Assembly (NCBI RefSeq): GCF_001654965.1
Contig: NZ_LXEV01000007.1
Span: forward strand, 22,855 to 86,854
DNA: 64,000 bases
Direction: 5' to 3'
From: Proteus hauseri ATCC 700826
GTDB taxonomy: Bacteria > Pseudomonadota > Gammaproteobacteria > Enterobacterales > Enterobacteriaceae
Each line of letters starts with the position of its first letter. Positions within the stretch are counted from its first letter, which is position 1. Positions 17,585 through 29,027 of this stretch are shown in pieces. The translations under genes were made by a program, and so were the position numbers. Under the pieces are notes generated by a model, which had not been told where the DNA came from, searched no databases, and saw only the letters and a program-made list of their open reading frames with translations.

Positions 17585-18688
17585 ATGAAGATCGGATTAA
17601 TTGATGTCACAATCACAATGTCTTATGGCGGGATCCAAACAGCAGTATGGGAACTGGCAAAGCAATTGCATGATGCAGGACATGAAGTTCATCTTTATGG
17701 TGGAAATGGTGATATTCGACAAAATTTAGCTGGACGCCAAATACAGATCCACACTTATCCTTATACTCCCAGAGATAAAGTGATTGATTTAGGTGGACGC
17801 TTTCGGCGAATTGTTGAACGCTATACCTTTGCCCGACATGCTAAAAAAGATGTTATTAATCAGAAATTTGATTGGGTTATTTTAACCAAACCGTTTGATT
17901 TTTTCTGGCCATCATTAATGCCTAAATCATCTTCTACACGATTTTGTTATATGAGTGGTGGAACCAGTTTCTTTAAAGGTGACCGTCGCTTAGGGAAAAA
18001 TATTTCAGCTTGGGTGGCTTGTAGTCATTTTAATGCGTGGCAGATACAGCACCATTTTAAGCAGTTTCCTCAAGTGATTTACAATGGTGTTGATCTTGAA
18101 AAGTTTAAACCAATGACAACATCTTTACGTCAGCAATTAAATATCAGTGATAATACTTTTTTATTAGCATTTGCTGGGCGACTGGTTGGCTGGAAAGGAT
18201 TAAGTGTTGCGATAGATGCAATAAGCCTTTTGAAGAACGATGATGTAAAACTTCTGATAGTGGGTGCTGGCGAGGATCTTGAGCGATTAAAGAAAAAAGC
18301 CTTCACAAAAGGAGTATCAGAACAGGTTATCTTTCATGAGCCTGTTGAGCATGGTGAGCTTCCTGCATTTTATGCAACTTGTGATGCAGGTATTTTTCCA
18401 AGTGTGGGTGATGAGGCGTTTGGTATTACTATCGCTGAAGCTATGGCTTGTGGAAAGCCCGTCATTGCCAGTCATATTGGTGGCATTCCAGAAGTTGTCG
18501 GTAATGAAGAAACCGCGGGTTTGCTAGTGACTCCCGGTGATGCACAATCTATTGTTACAGCAATTAATCATCTTCGTGAACTACCCGATAGAGGAAAGGA
18601 AATGGGAGAAAATGCACGTTTACGTATTGAATCTCGTTATACTTGGCAACATTCAGCGCAACGCCTTTTACGAGCATTGACTTTGTAA
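17585..18688 (+). CDS. LPS core glycosyltransferase, GT4 family
   Basis: The 367-residue GT-B protein begins IGLIDVTITMSYGGIQTAVWELAKQL, an acceptor-domain glycine motif. The donor-domain motifs are FAGRLVGWKGLSVAIDAI, VGAGEDLERLK and PSVGDEAFGITIAEAMACGKPVIAS, the last with the EAFGIT(x4)E pair that is catalytically typical of retaining GT4 enzymes. It sits in a tight run with the GT9 gene before it and another GT4 gene two bases after it. Sugar specificity is not readable from sequence. Confidence 0.85.
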   Translation: MKIGLIDVTITMSYGGIQTAVWELAKQLHDAGHEVHLYGGNGDIRQNLAGRQIQIHTYPYTPRDKVIDLGGRFRRIVERYTFARHAKKDVINQKFDWVILTKPFDFFWPSLMPKSSSTRFCYMSGGTSFFKGDRRLGKNISAWVACSHFNAWQIQHHFKQFPQVIYNGVDLEKFKPMTTSLRQQLNISDNTFLLAFAGRLVGWKGLSVAIDAISLLKNDDVKLLIVGAGEDLERLKKKAFTKGVSEQVIFHEPVEHGELPAFYATCDAGIFPSVGDEAFGITIAEAMACGKPVIASHIGGIPEVVGNEETAGLLVTPGDAQSIVTAINHLRELPDRGKEMGENARLRIESRYTWQHSAQRLLRALTL

Positions 18689-18690
18689 TT

Positions 18691-19857
18691 ATGAAAATAG
18701 CCTACCTCGACCCTTATCCTGTGCCCGATTTACGTGTGGCTTCATTGCAGATTTTGCAAAATGTCGATGCTTTTGCTCGTGCAGGTGCCCAAATGACGCT
18801 GGTAACACCCAAAGGGCAATATCGAGATAGTGATATTTTAGGGCGTTCGATTCACGCTAATGCAAGCTTAGTCTCATTAAGAGATATCAGGCGAAAATGG
18901 TATTTCCCATTTAATTCACAAAAACTATTCTCATTACAAATTGCGCGCTGGTTAAAACAAAATCCAGTTGATGCACTATTTACGCGTAATTTAAAGCTCG
19001 CCTGTTATTTGTCTGAAAATCACTCTGATATTCCCCTCTTTTTTGAAAGCCATGAAATTTTTGCACAATCTTTTGCTGAATCACATTCATTTGAGAAGAA
19101 AAAAAATCGCATTAAATATCATAAATTATTGAAGATGGAGAAACAGGTTTATAGTCAAGCAACAGGTATTTTTGTTCTCACATCACTGCTAAGAGATGAT
19201 ATTTTATCGCAATATCAAGTCACAACACCGATTACTGTTGTAGCCGACGGTGTTGATTTACACGCTGTTGCAGATTGTTCGCATGAGGCTAAACCAACAG
19301 CAAATAAGCAAACAGAAGTGCTTTATTTAGGTAGTCTGCATAAATGGAAAGGTATTCCTACCATGATGCGAGCGATGAAATACCTTGATAATGCAAGGCT
19401 TAATATTGCGGGTGGAACTTCTGAGCAAATTGCTGGGTTAACGTTATTAGCCCGAGAAATGGATGTAAAAGATAAAGTTAACTTTCTGGGTTTTATCGAT
19501 CCTAAAAAGCGGTTTTTAGCAATAGCCCAACATGATATTTGTGTATTGCCACTGACATTAACCAGTATTGGTAGTCGCTATACATCTCCCTTGAAACTAT
19601 TTGAGTATATGGCTATGAAAAAGCCGGTGGTGATATCAGATTTTCCTTCAATTCGTGATGTGGTAGATGAAAAAGCTGTCAGTTTTGCTGATAGTGGCGA
19701 TGCCCAAAGCTTTGCTAAGCAAATTGTACAGTTAAGAGAAAACCCACAGCGAGCCGCTGAAAAAGTAGCTCATGCCCGTTCTTTAGTTGAAAACTACTAT
19801 AACTGGGATAAACGGGCTGAGACGATATTAAAAACAATTGAAAAATTAATTAACTAA
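18691..19857 (+). CDS. LPS core glycosyltransferase, GT4 family
   Basis: The start is the ATG at 18691 (MKIAYLDPYPVPDLRVASLQ), two bases after the previous stop; an open extension to 18643 overlaps that gene and is unlikely. The 388-residue product has a GT-B fold with VLYLGSLHKWKGIPTMMRAM near residue 210 in the donor domain. The sequence SRYTSPLKLFEYMAMKKPVVISDFPS near residue 295 replaces the usual E(x7)E loop. It is convergent with waaL, with only two bases between stops. It is probably an outer-core transferase. Confidence 0.83.
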   Translation: MKIAYLDPYPVPDLRVASLQILQNVDAFARAGAQMTLVTPKGQYRDSDILGRSIHANASLVSLRDIRRKWYFPFNSQKLFSLQIARWLKQNPVDALFTRNLKLACYLSENHSDIPLFFESHEIFAQSFAESHSFEKKKNRIKYHKLLKMEKQVYSQATGIFVLTSLLRDDILSQYQVTTPITVVADGVDLHAVADCSHEAKPTANKQTEVLYLGSLHKWKGIPTMMRAMKYLDNARLNIAGGTSEQIAGLTLLAREMDVKDKVNFLGFIDPKKRFLAIAQHDICVLPLTLTSIGSRYTSPLKLFEYMAMKKPVVISDFPSIRDVVDEKAVSFADSGDAQSFAKQIVQLRENPQRAAEKVAHARSLVENYYNWDKRAETILKTIEKLIN

Positions 19858-19859
19858 TA

Positions 19860-21119
19860 TTAGCTCTGCTGCTTTTCATTCGATGATGCGTTATTTAGTA
19901 ATGAGTAACGCAGTGCAAGCATTAATCCCACTAAAATGCCTACCTGATTAATATAGGCATTCTCAAATAATCCCCGTAAGACGTACATACCTAAAAATGA
20001 CATCAATAAAACCAACGCCGCTTGGCGAATAACACCTTGGTTTTTTCTCATTAATTGAATGCCTTGCACGATAACTGAAGAGCAAAAATAGAGAATACTC
20101 AATAATCCCAATATTCCACCAGCAAACCAGAATGCTAAAAAGCTATTATGAGGGCCAATAGACGTTTTAAATACCCAATTTTTATGGTCTTTAACACGTT
20201 CATTATAAACTTTATGATAAAGCTGATTACCGTAACCATAGCCTTTAAAGGGACTTTCTAAAATAAGGTCAAATGCAGAGCCTTGGGTGCCATTATCAAA
20301 ACGCAGTCCGCTATTGGTTTGGGTTAATTTGTATTGAAGTTTTTTATTGAAGAATTGGTTGGCTGGCATTTGAGTTGCACCAATAAATAAAAGAGAGCAA
20401 ATCACGATACCGACAATCATTAGCAGCCATTGGCGGTTAATAATCAGAATAAGAATTGTACTTAATGCTAATGCAACCCATGCGCCTCTGGCTAATGTTC
20501 CTAACATTAAGAATAAAAACAAAATTCCAGACGATGCTAATAAAAACCAGTTGATTAAGTTATGGTGTTTTTTTAATGCCCAACAACTAAGAATAATAGG
20601 AAAGAAAAATAATAACCCATAGGAAATTTCTCTATGATCCAATTGGCTTTTTACCGTAAAAGGCCAAATACCTTTTTGATATTCCAAATAATACTGCACC
20701 AACTCTTTTGCCATAATAACTAACAATCCAATAGCAAAAGCAATCATCACCATTTTTGCAATATCAACGGGCTTTTCTTTATATAATACGATAGGAAAGG
20801 TCACTGCAAATAACAATAATCCATTTAAAATAGGCTTATTAATCTCTTTTATGCTGATAGTTGGCTCAACGGAAATTGCTATTGACCAACCTATCGCCAG
20901 TAATAAAAATAGCAAAGAGAGTGATAGATTATTTTTAAATACTCGGCAGATAGCACGAAAATCACGTACTAAATACCACAATGCAGTGGCACCAATTAAA
21001 CCCATCACTATATTTTTATAGCGAGTGATATCGGGTAAGTAGATCAATATAATATAAAGCCCAATAATGGATAAATTCCAAAGGGATTTTTTATTATAGT
21101 CTTTAAACCACATCATCAT
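19860..21119 (-). CDS. waaL: O-antigen ligase WaaL
   Basis: This is a polytopic inner-membrane protein of about 419 residues with roughly ten to twelve hydrophobic segments. The Wzy_C/WaaL signature GPHNSFLAFWFAGGILGLL lies near residue 325 in the large periplasmic-loop region, with its conserved histidine. WaaL joins undecaprenyl-linked O polysaccharide to lipid A-core in the periplasm. Three consecutive ATG codons (21111-21119) are possible starts; the first has an AGGA site about 12 bases upstream. The open frame reaches 21161. The gene sits with core transferases, away from the O-unit genes at 43-50 kb, as is usual. Confidence 0.88.
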   Translation of the reverse strand: MMMWFKDYNKKSLWNLSIIGLYIILIYLPDITRYKNIVMGLIGATALWYLVRDFRAICRVFKNNLSLSLLFLLLAIGWSIAISVEPTISIKEINKPILNGLLLFAVTFPIVLYKEKPVDIAKMVMIAFAIGLLVIMAKELVQYYLEYQKGIWPFTVKSQLDHREISYGLLFFFPIILSCWALKKHHNLINWFLLASSGILFLFLMLGTLARGAWVALALSTILILIINRQWLLMIVGIVICSLLFIGATQMPANQFFNKKLQYKLTQTNSGLRFDNGTQGSAFDLILESPFKGYGYGNQLYHKVYNERVKDHKNWVFKTSIGPHNSFLAFWFAGGILGLLSILYFCSSVIVQGIQLMRKNQGVIRQAALVLLMSFLGMYVLRGLFENAYINQVGILVGLMLALRYSLLNNASSNEKQQS

Positions 21120-21215
21120 AATCTGCCGTCTTCCTGAGTTCCTATATTGGGTTGCGATCATACAATAAAAATGATGTTATCGCTGTATTTCTCTACTGAC
21201 AATATGGAGTGACCT

Positions 21216-23290
<2,075 letters not shown>

Positions 23291-23294
<4 letters not shown>

Positions 23295-24568
23295 TGGCTC
23301 CGAGGAGGAAGATAAGGAGAAAGTAGCGTCAGTAGGCGTAATAATGCACCCTGATTTTCATGAAGCACTTCTACGGCATGGCGACCATAATAACGGCGAT
23401 AGTCTTCATCGTTTAACAGTGAGGCGATAGCGGTTGCCATTGATTCGCTATCAGTCACAGTAATAAGGCCTTCTGCTTGATCAAGCTTGGCACAAATATT
23501 TTTAAAATTAAAAGTATAAGGGCCCATTAATACAGGAATTGCATGTGCGGCAGCTTCTAGTGGGTTATGTCCACCGCGCTCAACTAAACTTCCCCCTACA
23601 AAGGCTAAATCGGCAATGCCATATAACAGCATTAATTCACCCATTGTATTGCCAATCACAACTTGAGTTTGTGCATCAGGGATCGTATCAGTACTGCGTA
23701 GCGTATATTTTAGTCCAGCATCTCGTGTTAGTTGTTCTGCTTTCGGAAAACGTTCAGGGTGGCGTGGTACTAAAATAAGGAGTAGCTGAGGAAATTGGGA
23801 CAGTAGCTTTTTGTGAGTTTCTAAAATAATGGTTTCTTCACCTTCGTGTGTGCTGGTTGCTATCCACACAGGACGATGAGCAGCCCACTGGCGACGTAAA
23901 GCAACAGCTCTTGCCGCTAATTCCGGTGTCACTGAAATATCAAACTTTAAGCTACCAGTAACATGTAAATGAGAGCGTTTTAAGCCTAACTCAATAAAAC
24001 GTTCACCATCTTCCTGATTTTGCGCTGCAATTAACGTAATTTTTCTCAGCATGTTTTTGACGAAACTACCTAATTTTTGGTAGCCCGCAGCGGAACGTTC
24101 AGATAAACGTGCATTAGCGATAATCAAAGGTATTTTACGCTGATGAAGTTGAGAAATAAGGTTTGGCCAAAGTTCAGTTTCCATAATGATGACCAGTTTA
24201 GGATCAACAGTACGAAGAAAACGATTAACTGAACCCGGTAAATCATAGGGAAGGTAGACATGGTAAACGTCATCACCAAAAGCAGAACGCACACGCTCTG
24301 AACCTGTTGGTGTCATGGTGGTGACTGTAATAGGTAAGTCAGGGTAATGATGACGTAACGCACGAACCAGTGGCACCGCAGCGAGCGTTTCACCGACGGA
24401 AACTGAATGTAATAATATACCATGCGCCGCGACTTTGCCTTTGCAAAAGCCATAGCGTTCTGCCCACCGTTTGCGGTAGGCTGGTGCTTTTCGGCTACGT
24501 AACAAAAGACGCAACCAAATCAGAGGTTGAATAAGGTAAAGAAGTACCTGATATAAACGCAACAACAT
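23291..24568 (-). CDS. waaA: 3-deoxy-D-manno-octulosonic acid transferase
   Basis: The 425-residue product begins with a membrane-anchoring segment ([22 protein letters not shown]). It then has the GT30 motif [18 protein letters not shown] with the catalytic glutamate, [10 protein letters not shown], and the C-terminal [26 protein letters not shown]. WaaA transfers Kdo residues from CMP-Kdo to lipid IVA at the inner-membrane face, the essential first core step. Its stop overlaps the waaE start. An 82-base gap separates it from wabH. Confidence 0.95.
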
Positions 24569-24650
24569 GCTATCAAATTCACTTATCTGGACGAAGGCCT
24601 ATAGTATCACACTGTGTAGAGGAAAGTGTGTAAAAACAACTAGGCTCGTA

Positions 24651-25754
24651 TTAAGGAATTAAAGCGATATACTGCTTTAAAATATGGTTCAGCTCAAATT
24701 TTGCATAGGATGATGGCAATATCTGAGGCGGTGAATAATAAGCAAGACGAAGTTTCTCTGCGAGTGAGTCAGCGTTCATCTCAGAAAGGTAGTTGGTTAG
24801 CTCATCGGTCATAATCTCACTGACACCACCCGGACAACGTGTACTAACAATGGGAGTGCCGCAAATAAGAGACTCAATAAGTACGGTTGGCAGCCCTTCA
24901 CTATCTGAACTTAATGCAACCACTTTTGCACCTTGAATAGCAGGTAATGGATTACAGATAAAGCCTGCCAATATCACTTTTTCAGTCAGATTTAGCTGTT
25001 TAATTTGCTGCTCTAATTGTTGTTTAATCGCCGGTGTTCCTTCGCCTAATAGAATAAGTTGGCAAGGTAAATTAGCTTTAGCAAAAGCGTTGATTAATCG
25101 GTCTTGTCTTTTAACTTCATGTAAACGACCTACATGCAAAATATAATCTTGCTGATTAAATGCGTTAGGCTGCTTCGCTTTTTGTTGAATTTCTTCGATA
25201 TTAAAAGGGTTATAAATCGTTTTTAATTGCAGCGCTTGAATACCAATTTGATTAATTAAATCTTCTTTTACCGCATTAGAGACACAAACGAGGTTTTTAT
25301 CTTTATACACTTGCTGGATTTTAGTTTTTTTCAACCAATATGAAAAACCTGATTTATTACCAAGGTATGATTGAGAATAAATGCCGTGAATACAGTACCA
25401 GACATTACATGTTGCAAGTTGTTTTGAGCGCGAAACAATACGGTCAGTTTTATGCAAATTAGATAATACGAGCGCAGGGCGCCCCTTTTTTGCAAATAAT
25501 TGTGTTAACACATTATCAAGAGACTTCGCTCTACGCGATATTTCAGTTAACTTTCTAAAAATACCCCGATAATTATCATGATCAACAATATAATCAATAA
25601 AATCAGGTAATTGATAAGCTAACTTTTCATGTAATGATAATAGTGTGACTTGATATCCGGCTTGATGAAAACCATCGGCAAGACGTAACGTAACGTTTTC
25701 AGCGCCTCCACCGGGTAATCCATCAATAATAAAAAGTATATGCTGTTGATTCAC
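24651..25754 (-). CDS. wabH: LPS core N-acetylglucosaminyltransferase WabH
   Basis: The 367-residue GT4 protein begins MNQQHILFIIDGLPGGGAENVTLRLADGF. The donor domain has ILHVGRLHEVKRQDRLI near residue 208, ILLGEGTPAIKQQ and SSDSEGLPTVLIESLICGTPIVS with the E(x7)E catalytic pattern. In Klebsiella WabH adds GlcNAc to the galacturonic acid placed by WabG. That GlcNAc is then deacetylated by WabN, a likely homologue of which lies nearby at 28064. It overlaps wabG by four bases (ATGA). The assignment rests on motif and neighbourhood memory. Confidence 0.8.
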   Translation of the reverse strand: MNQQHILFIIDGLPGGGAENVTLRLADGFHQAGYQVTLLSLHEKLAYQLPDFIDYIVDHDNYRGIFRKLTEISRRAKSLDNVLTQLFAKKGRPALVLSNLHKTDRIVSRSKQLATCNVWYCIHGIYSQSYLGNKSGFSYWLKKTKIQQVYKDKNLVCVSNAVKEDLINQIGIQALQLKTIYNPFNIEEIQQKAKQPNAFNQQDYILHVGRLHEVKRQDRLINAFAKANLPCQLILLGEGTPAIKQQLEQQIKQLNLTEKVILAGFICNPLPAIQGAKVVALSSDSEGLPTVLIESLICGTPIVSTRCPGGVSEIMTDELTNYLSEMNADSLAEKLRLAYYSPPQILPSSYAKFELNHILKQYIALIP

Positions 25755-26884
25755 AAGGCCAATATCCGTTTATAAAGTGAAATAAGCTCATCCGACAAAT
25801 GCTGCGGCGTATAAGGGAGGATCGTTTCTCTTGCTGCTGCCGACATTTCATACCAAGTTGTTTTTTTAGAAATTGTTATAATTGCATCGGTTAATGCTGA
25901 AATGTCTAACGCATCGCAAACAAAGCCATTTTTGCCATTTTCAATAAATTCGGCACCACCACAACGGGTTGATGTGATAACCGGTAAACCACACGATAAT
26001 GCCTCAAGAATAACGTTAGGGAAAGGATCATAAAGTGTGGGAAGTAATAAAGCATCTGCCATTTGATAAAGAGACAGCGTCTCTTTTTGCATTCCTAAAA
26101 AGAAAACTCGCTGACGACAGCCTAATTGATTGGCGAGATCTTCATATTTCTTTTGGTTTTTATCAGCCCCTACCACTATTAATATAGCGGATGTGCTCGC
26201 GATTGCCGAAATAGCGGCTGCTAATCCTTTTCGCTCAAAACCAGAACCGACATAGATAAAACAAGGTGATCCTTGCGGGATATCATACTGTGTTTTTAAT
26301 GCTGCTTTTTGTGCATCAGTTGCAGGAACAAAAGCATTATGATCAATTGCATTATAAATGACAGATATTTTATCGGCAGAAAGTCCGAAGTCCTCAATAA
26401 TTTCTTGCTTAACCATATGTGAATTGCAGATCACTTGTTTTAATGCGGGGTCTGCATACATCTGCTTTTCTGCATTCATGACATAACGGTGGTATCTGTC
26501 ATAAAATAGCCAATGGCCTTTCCAGCGCGGTAATATTCTTTGGCGTTGTAATAACCAGCGGCGATGAACACCATCACCCGCTCTAAAAATATCACACCCC
26601 GCAATGCGCTCATGGCTTTGTACAATATCAAATTGGTTTTCTTGCCAACAGGCTCTTGCTGCTTTGGCAAAACCTGACTCTCGGCTGATTCGTCCATATT
26701 TTTTAGGATTGCATAAATGGATATGCCAATCAGGATCTACATGACCTTGCCATTCACGAGTAATAACATTTAATTCAAGCTCATCTGTTGATAGCGCATC
26801 TAATGCGCGGGCAATAAAACGCTCAGCACCGCCATCAGGTCGATATTTTTGTCTAACTATCGCTAATCGTAATGGATGGCTCAT
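25751..26884 (-). CDS. wabG: LPS core galacturonic acid transferase WabG
   Basis: The 377-residue GT4 protein opens with LAIVRQKYRPDGGAERFIARALDAL, which I recognise as the WabG branch of the WaaG group. Further motifs are YVGSGFERKGLAAAISAI, VVGADKNQKKYEDLA and LPTLYDPFPNVILEALSCGLPVI. WabG places galacturonic acid on heptose II of the core, supplying the negative charge used by cores that lack heptose phosphate. Its donor, UDP-GalA, derives from UDP-GlcA, the product of Ugd in this window. It overlaps both wabH and the damaged waaQ by four bases, so damage in waaQ could affect its translation. Confidence 0.83.
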   Translation of the reverse strand: MSHPLRLAIVRQKYRPDGGAERFIARALDALSTDELELNVITREWQGHVDPDWHIHLCNPKKYGRISRESGFAKAARACWQENQFDIVQSHERIAGCDIFRAGDGVHRRWLLQRQRILPRWKGHWLFYDRYHRYVMNAEKQMYADPALKQVICNSHMVKQEIIEDFGLSADKISVIYNAIDHNAFVPATDAQKAALKTQYDIPQGSPCFIYVGSGFERKGLAAAISAIASTSAILIVVGADKNQKKYEDLANQLGCRQRVFFLGMQKETLSLYQMADALLLPTLYDPFPNVILEALSCGLPVITSTRCGGAEFIENGKNGFVCDALDISALTDAIITISKKTTWYEMSAAARETILPYTPQHLSDELISLYKRILAL

Positions 26885-27904
26885 TGAGTTAAATACCTTT
26901 TAGCTGCGTGAAAAACGGCATCGACAGGGATTGCAGAAAGATAGCGCTGTTGCGTATCTGTTTTAATATGGTCTGGGTGTGGGATTTCTGCATAATCTCC
27001 TGCCCATATTGTTTCACCTGTGGATTGCCAGGGACGCCAATGTTCTAGCTTCGATGGCCCAAAAAGTGCAATCAGTGGTGTCTTTAGCGCGGCAGCCATA
27101 TGCATAGCAACAGAATCAACACCGATAAAGAGCTTAGCGTGATCAATAAGCGCGGCTAACTGGGGTAAAGAGGTTTTGCCTGCTAATACAGTAATTTTCT
27201 CTTTATTCGGGCCCTGAAGTTAAAACAACAGAATAAGAATTTTGTTGTAGTTGAGAGATTAATGCTGCCATTTTATCTTCATCCCAACACTTAAAGAACC
27301 AACGAGAGGTTGGTTGAATAACAATATAGCCATTATTTATATTTTGTTTTGTTATTAATTCATCAACCCATTGCTTATCTGCGTCGCTATAGGCCATTGT
27401 AACAGTAGAATCGATAGAAATATTAAGTGGCGTTAAGATACTGAGATTTTGTTCTACAGTATGTAAGTGTTCATGATTTGTCGTTGGTATGATTACATTA
27501 TGGCATTTCGCCCAAAATTTACTTCCTTTGCGCTTTTCAAACTCAAATCCTAAACGCATTGGCGCCTTAGTCAGGTAGGCAAAAATGGCTGCTTTCCATT
27601 GATCAGCAAGGTCAACCACTAAATCATAGTGCTGTTTTTGTAGAGAACGTCCCAGTTGCCACTCTTTTTTAATTCGAGTGAATTTTCCTTGATGTTTCCA
27701 GTTTCTATCAAGATAAAAAATATTATTTATTAATGGATTATCTTGAAGTATAGGCTGTGTTTCTTTATACAATAAAACATCAATCGTCGCATTGGGATAT
27801 GCAGATTTTAATGACTGAATGACAGGCGTTGTCAGCAACATATCCCCATGATGTTGGAGCTTGATAACAAGTATTTTGTTAAATGATTGATTTGGTTTAT
27901 TCAT
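26881..27904 (-). pseudogene. waaQ: Heptosyltransferase III WaaQ, frame broken
   Basis: Two frames together make a GT9 protein. The first (start ATG 27902-27904, MNKPNQSFNKILVIKLQHHGDMLLTTPVI) ends at a stop near 27203 after VVLTSGPE. The second continues immediately in another frame (KEKITVLAGKTSLPQLAALIDHAKLFIGVDSVAMHMAAALKTPLIALFGPS) to the stop at 26881. Compared with remembered WaaQ sequences, about 20 residues between the TSGP and AGKT motifs are missing. This points to a deletion that is not a multiple of three, possibly between short GGCCCGA-like repeats. The lost stretch is in the ADP-heptose binding domain, so the enzyme should be inactive, with no third heptose on heptose II. A sequencing error alone would not explain the missing segment. 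Confidence 0.8.
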
Positions 27905-28063
27905 AATTACTTTAGCTTCAGTAAGATGTCTTATTGTAAACAAATCGGCGAAATGCATCTACTAAACCCGATTTATATTGATTGAATTGATGTTTTCTAC
28001 TGCGTACCATAGTGCCCAAGTATAATTAGATCAGCCTATTATCCATTAATTGGCGGGGTATGC

Positions 28064-29026
28064 ATGAAAAAACCAGCATTTATTATCACATTAGATACCG
28101 AAGGCGATAATCTTTGGGAAAATGATAGCGAAATCACCACAAAAAATACGCATTTTTTACCCCGATTTCAGCAACTCTGTGAGCGCTTTAATTTTAAACC
28201 TGTTTGGCTGACAAATTATGAAATGGTAATGGATAACGCTTATATCGAATTTGCCAAAGATGTGATTACTCGTAATACTGGCGAAATTGGTATGCATTTA
28301 CATGCATGGAATAGCCCTCCTTTAGTTGCTTTAACCGCAGATGATTTACGTTATCAGCCTTATTTGATTGAATATCCAGAAAATCAGATGCGAGAAAAAA
28401 TCGCGCTGATGACGAATTTGTTGGAAGATAAACTCCAAACTAAGATGTTAAGCCACCGTTCTGGTCGATGGGCATTTAATGAAATTTACGCTCGTCTATT
28501 AGTTGAGTTTGGCTACCAAGTAGATTGTTCTGTGACACCAAAAGTTGACTGGCGTTTTACGAAGGGAGATCCAGCACAAGCTGGTGGTACAAATTATACT
28601 CATTTCCCAAGTCATGCCTATTTCATTGATTTGCAAAATATTAGTAAAGAGGGCGACTCATCTTTGCTTGAAGTACCAATGAGCATTCAATATAAGCATT
28701 CTTCATTGATGAATAAAATTAAGCAAAGCTATGATAAATGTAGAGGTAAGCAGCGCGCACCTTCTGTAAATTGGCTGCGTCCTAAAGGTGGAAATGCACA
28801 GCAAATGATTGAAGTGGCTAAAAAATCATTAGCACAAGGTCATGATCATATCGAATTCATGCTGCATTCATCTGAGTTTATGCCGGGTGGTAGTCCAACA
28901 TTTAGAACAGAAAAAGATATTGAAGGGCTATATGCTGATTTGGAAGTATTATTTAGTTTCTTGAGCGACAAGGTACAAGGAATGACATTAGCAGAATATT
29001 ATCAAAGTAAAGTACAGGCAAAATAA
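28064..29026 (+). CDS. wabN: Polysaccharide deacetylase-like protein, probable core deacetylase WabN
   Basis: The 320-residue product starts PAFIITLDTEGDNLWENDSEITT, where TLDTEGDN is the metal-binding Asp motif of NodB-type carbohydrate esterases. EIGMHLHAWNSPP provides the HxH pair, and LSHRSGRWAFNEIYARLL the downstream arginine motif. In Klebsiella WabN removes the acetyl group from the core GlcNAc added by WabH, leaving glucosamine. The nearby wabH makes that role likely here. There is no signal peptide, consistent with cytoplasmic action on the core. The next gene begins two bases after its stop. An alternative is a deacetylase for another surface sugar. Confidence 0.7.
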   Translation: MKKPAFIITLDTEGDNLWENDSEITTKNTHFLPRFQQLCERFNFKPVWLTNYEMVMDNAYIEFAKDVITRNTGEIGMHLHAWNSPPLVALTADDLRYQPYLIEYPENQMREKIALMTNLLEDKLQTKMLSHRSGRWAFNEIYARLLVEFGYQVDCSVTPKVDWRFTKGDPAQAGGTNYTHFPSHAYFIDLQNISKEGDSSLLEVPMSIQYKHSSLMNKIKQSYDKCRGKQRAPSVNWLRPKGGNAQQMIEVAKKSLAQGHDHIEFMLHSSEFMPGGSPTFRTEKDIEGLYADLEVLFSFLSDKVQGMTLAEYYQSKVQAK

Positions 29027-29027
29027 A

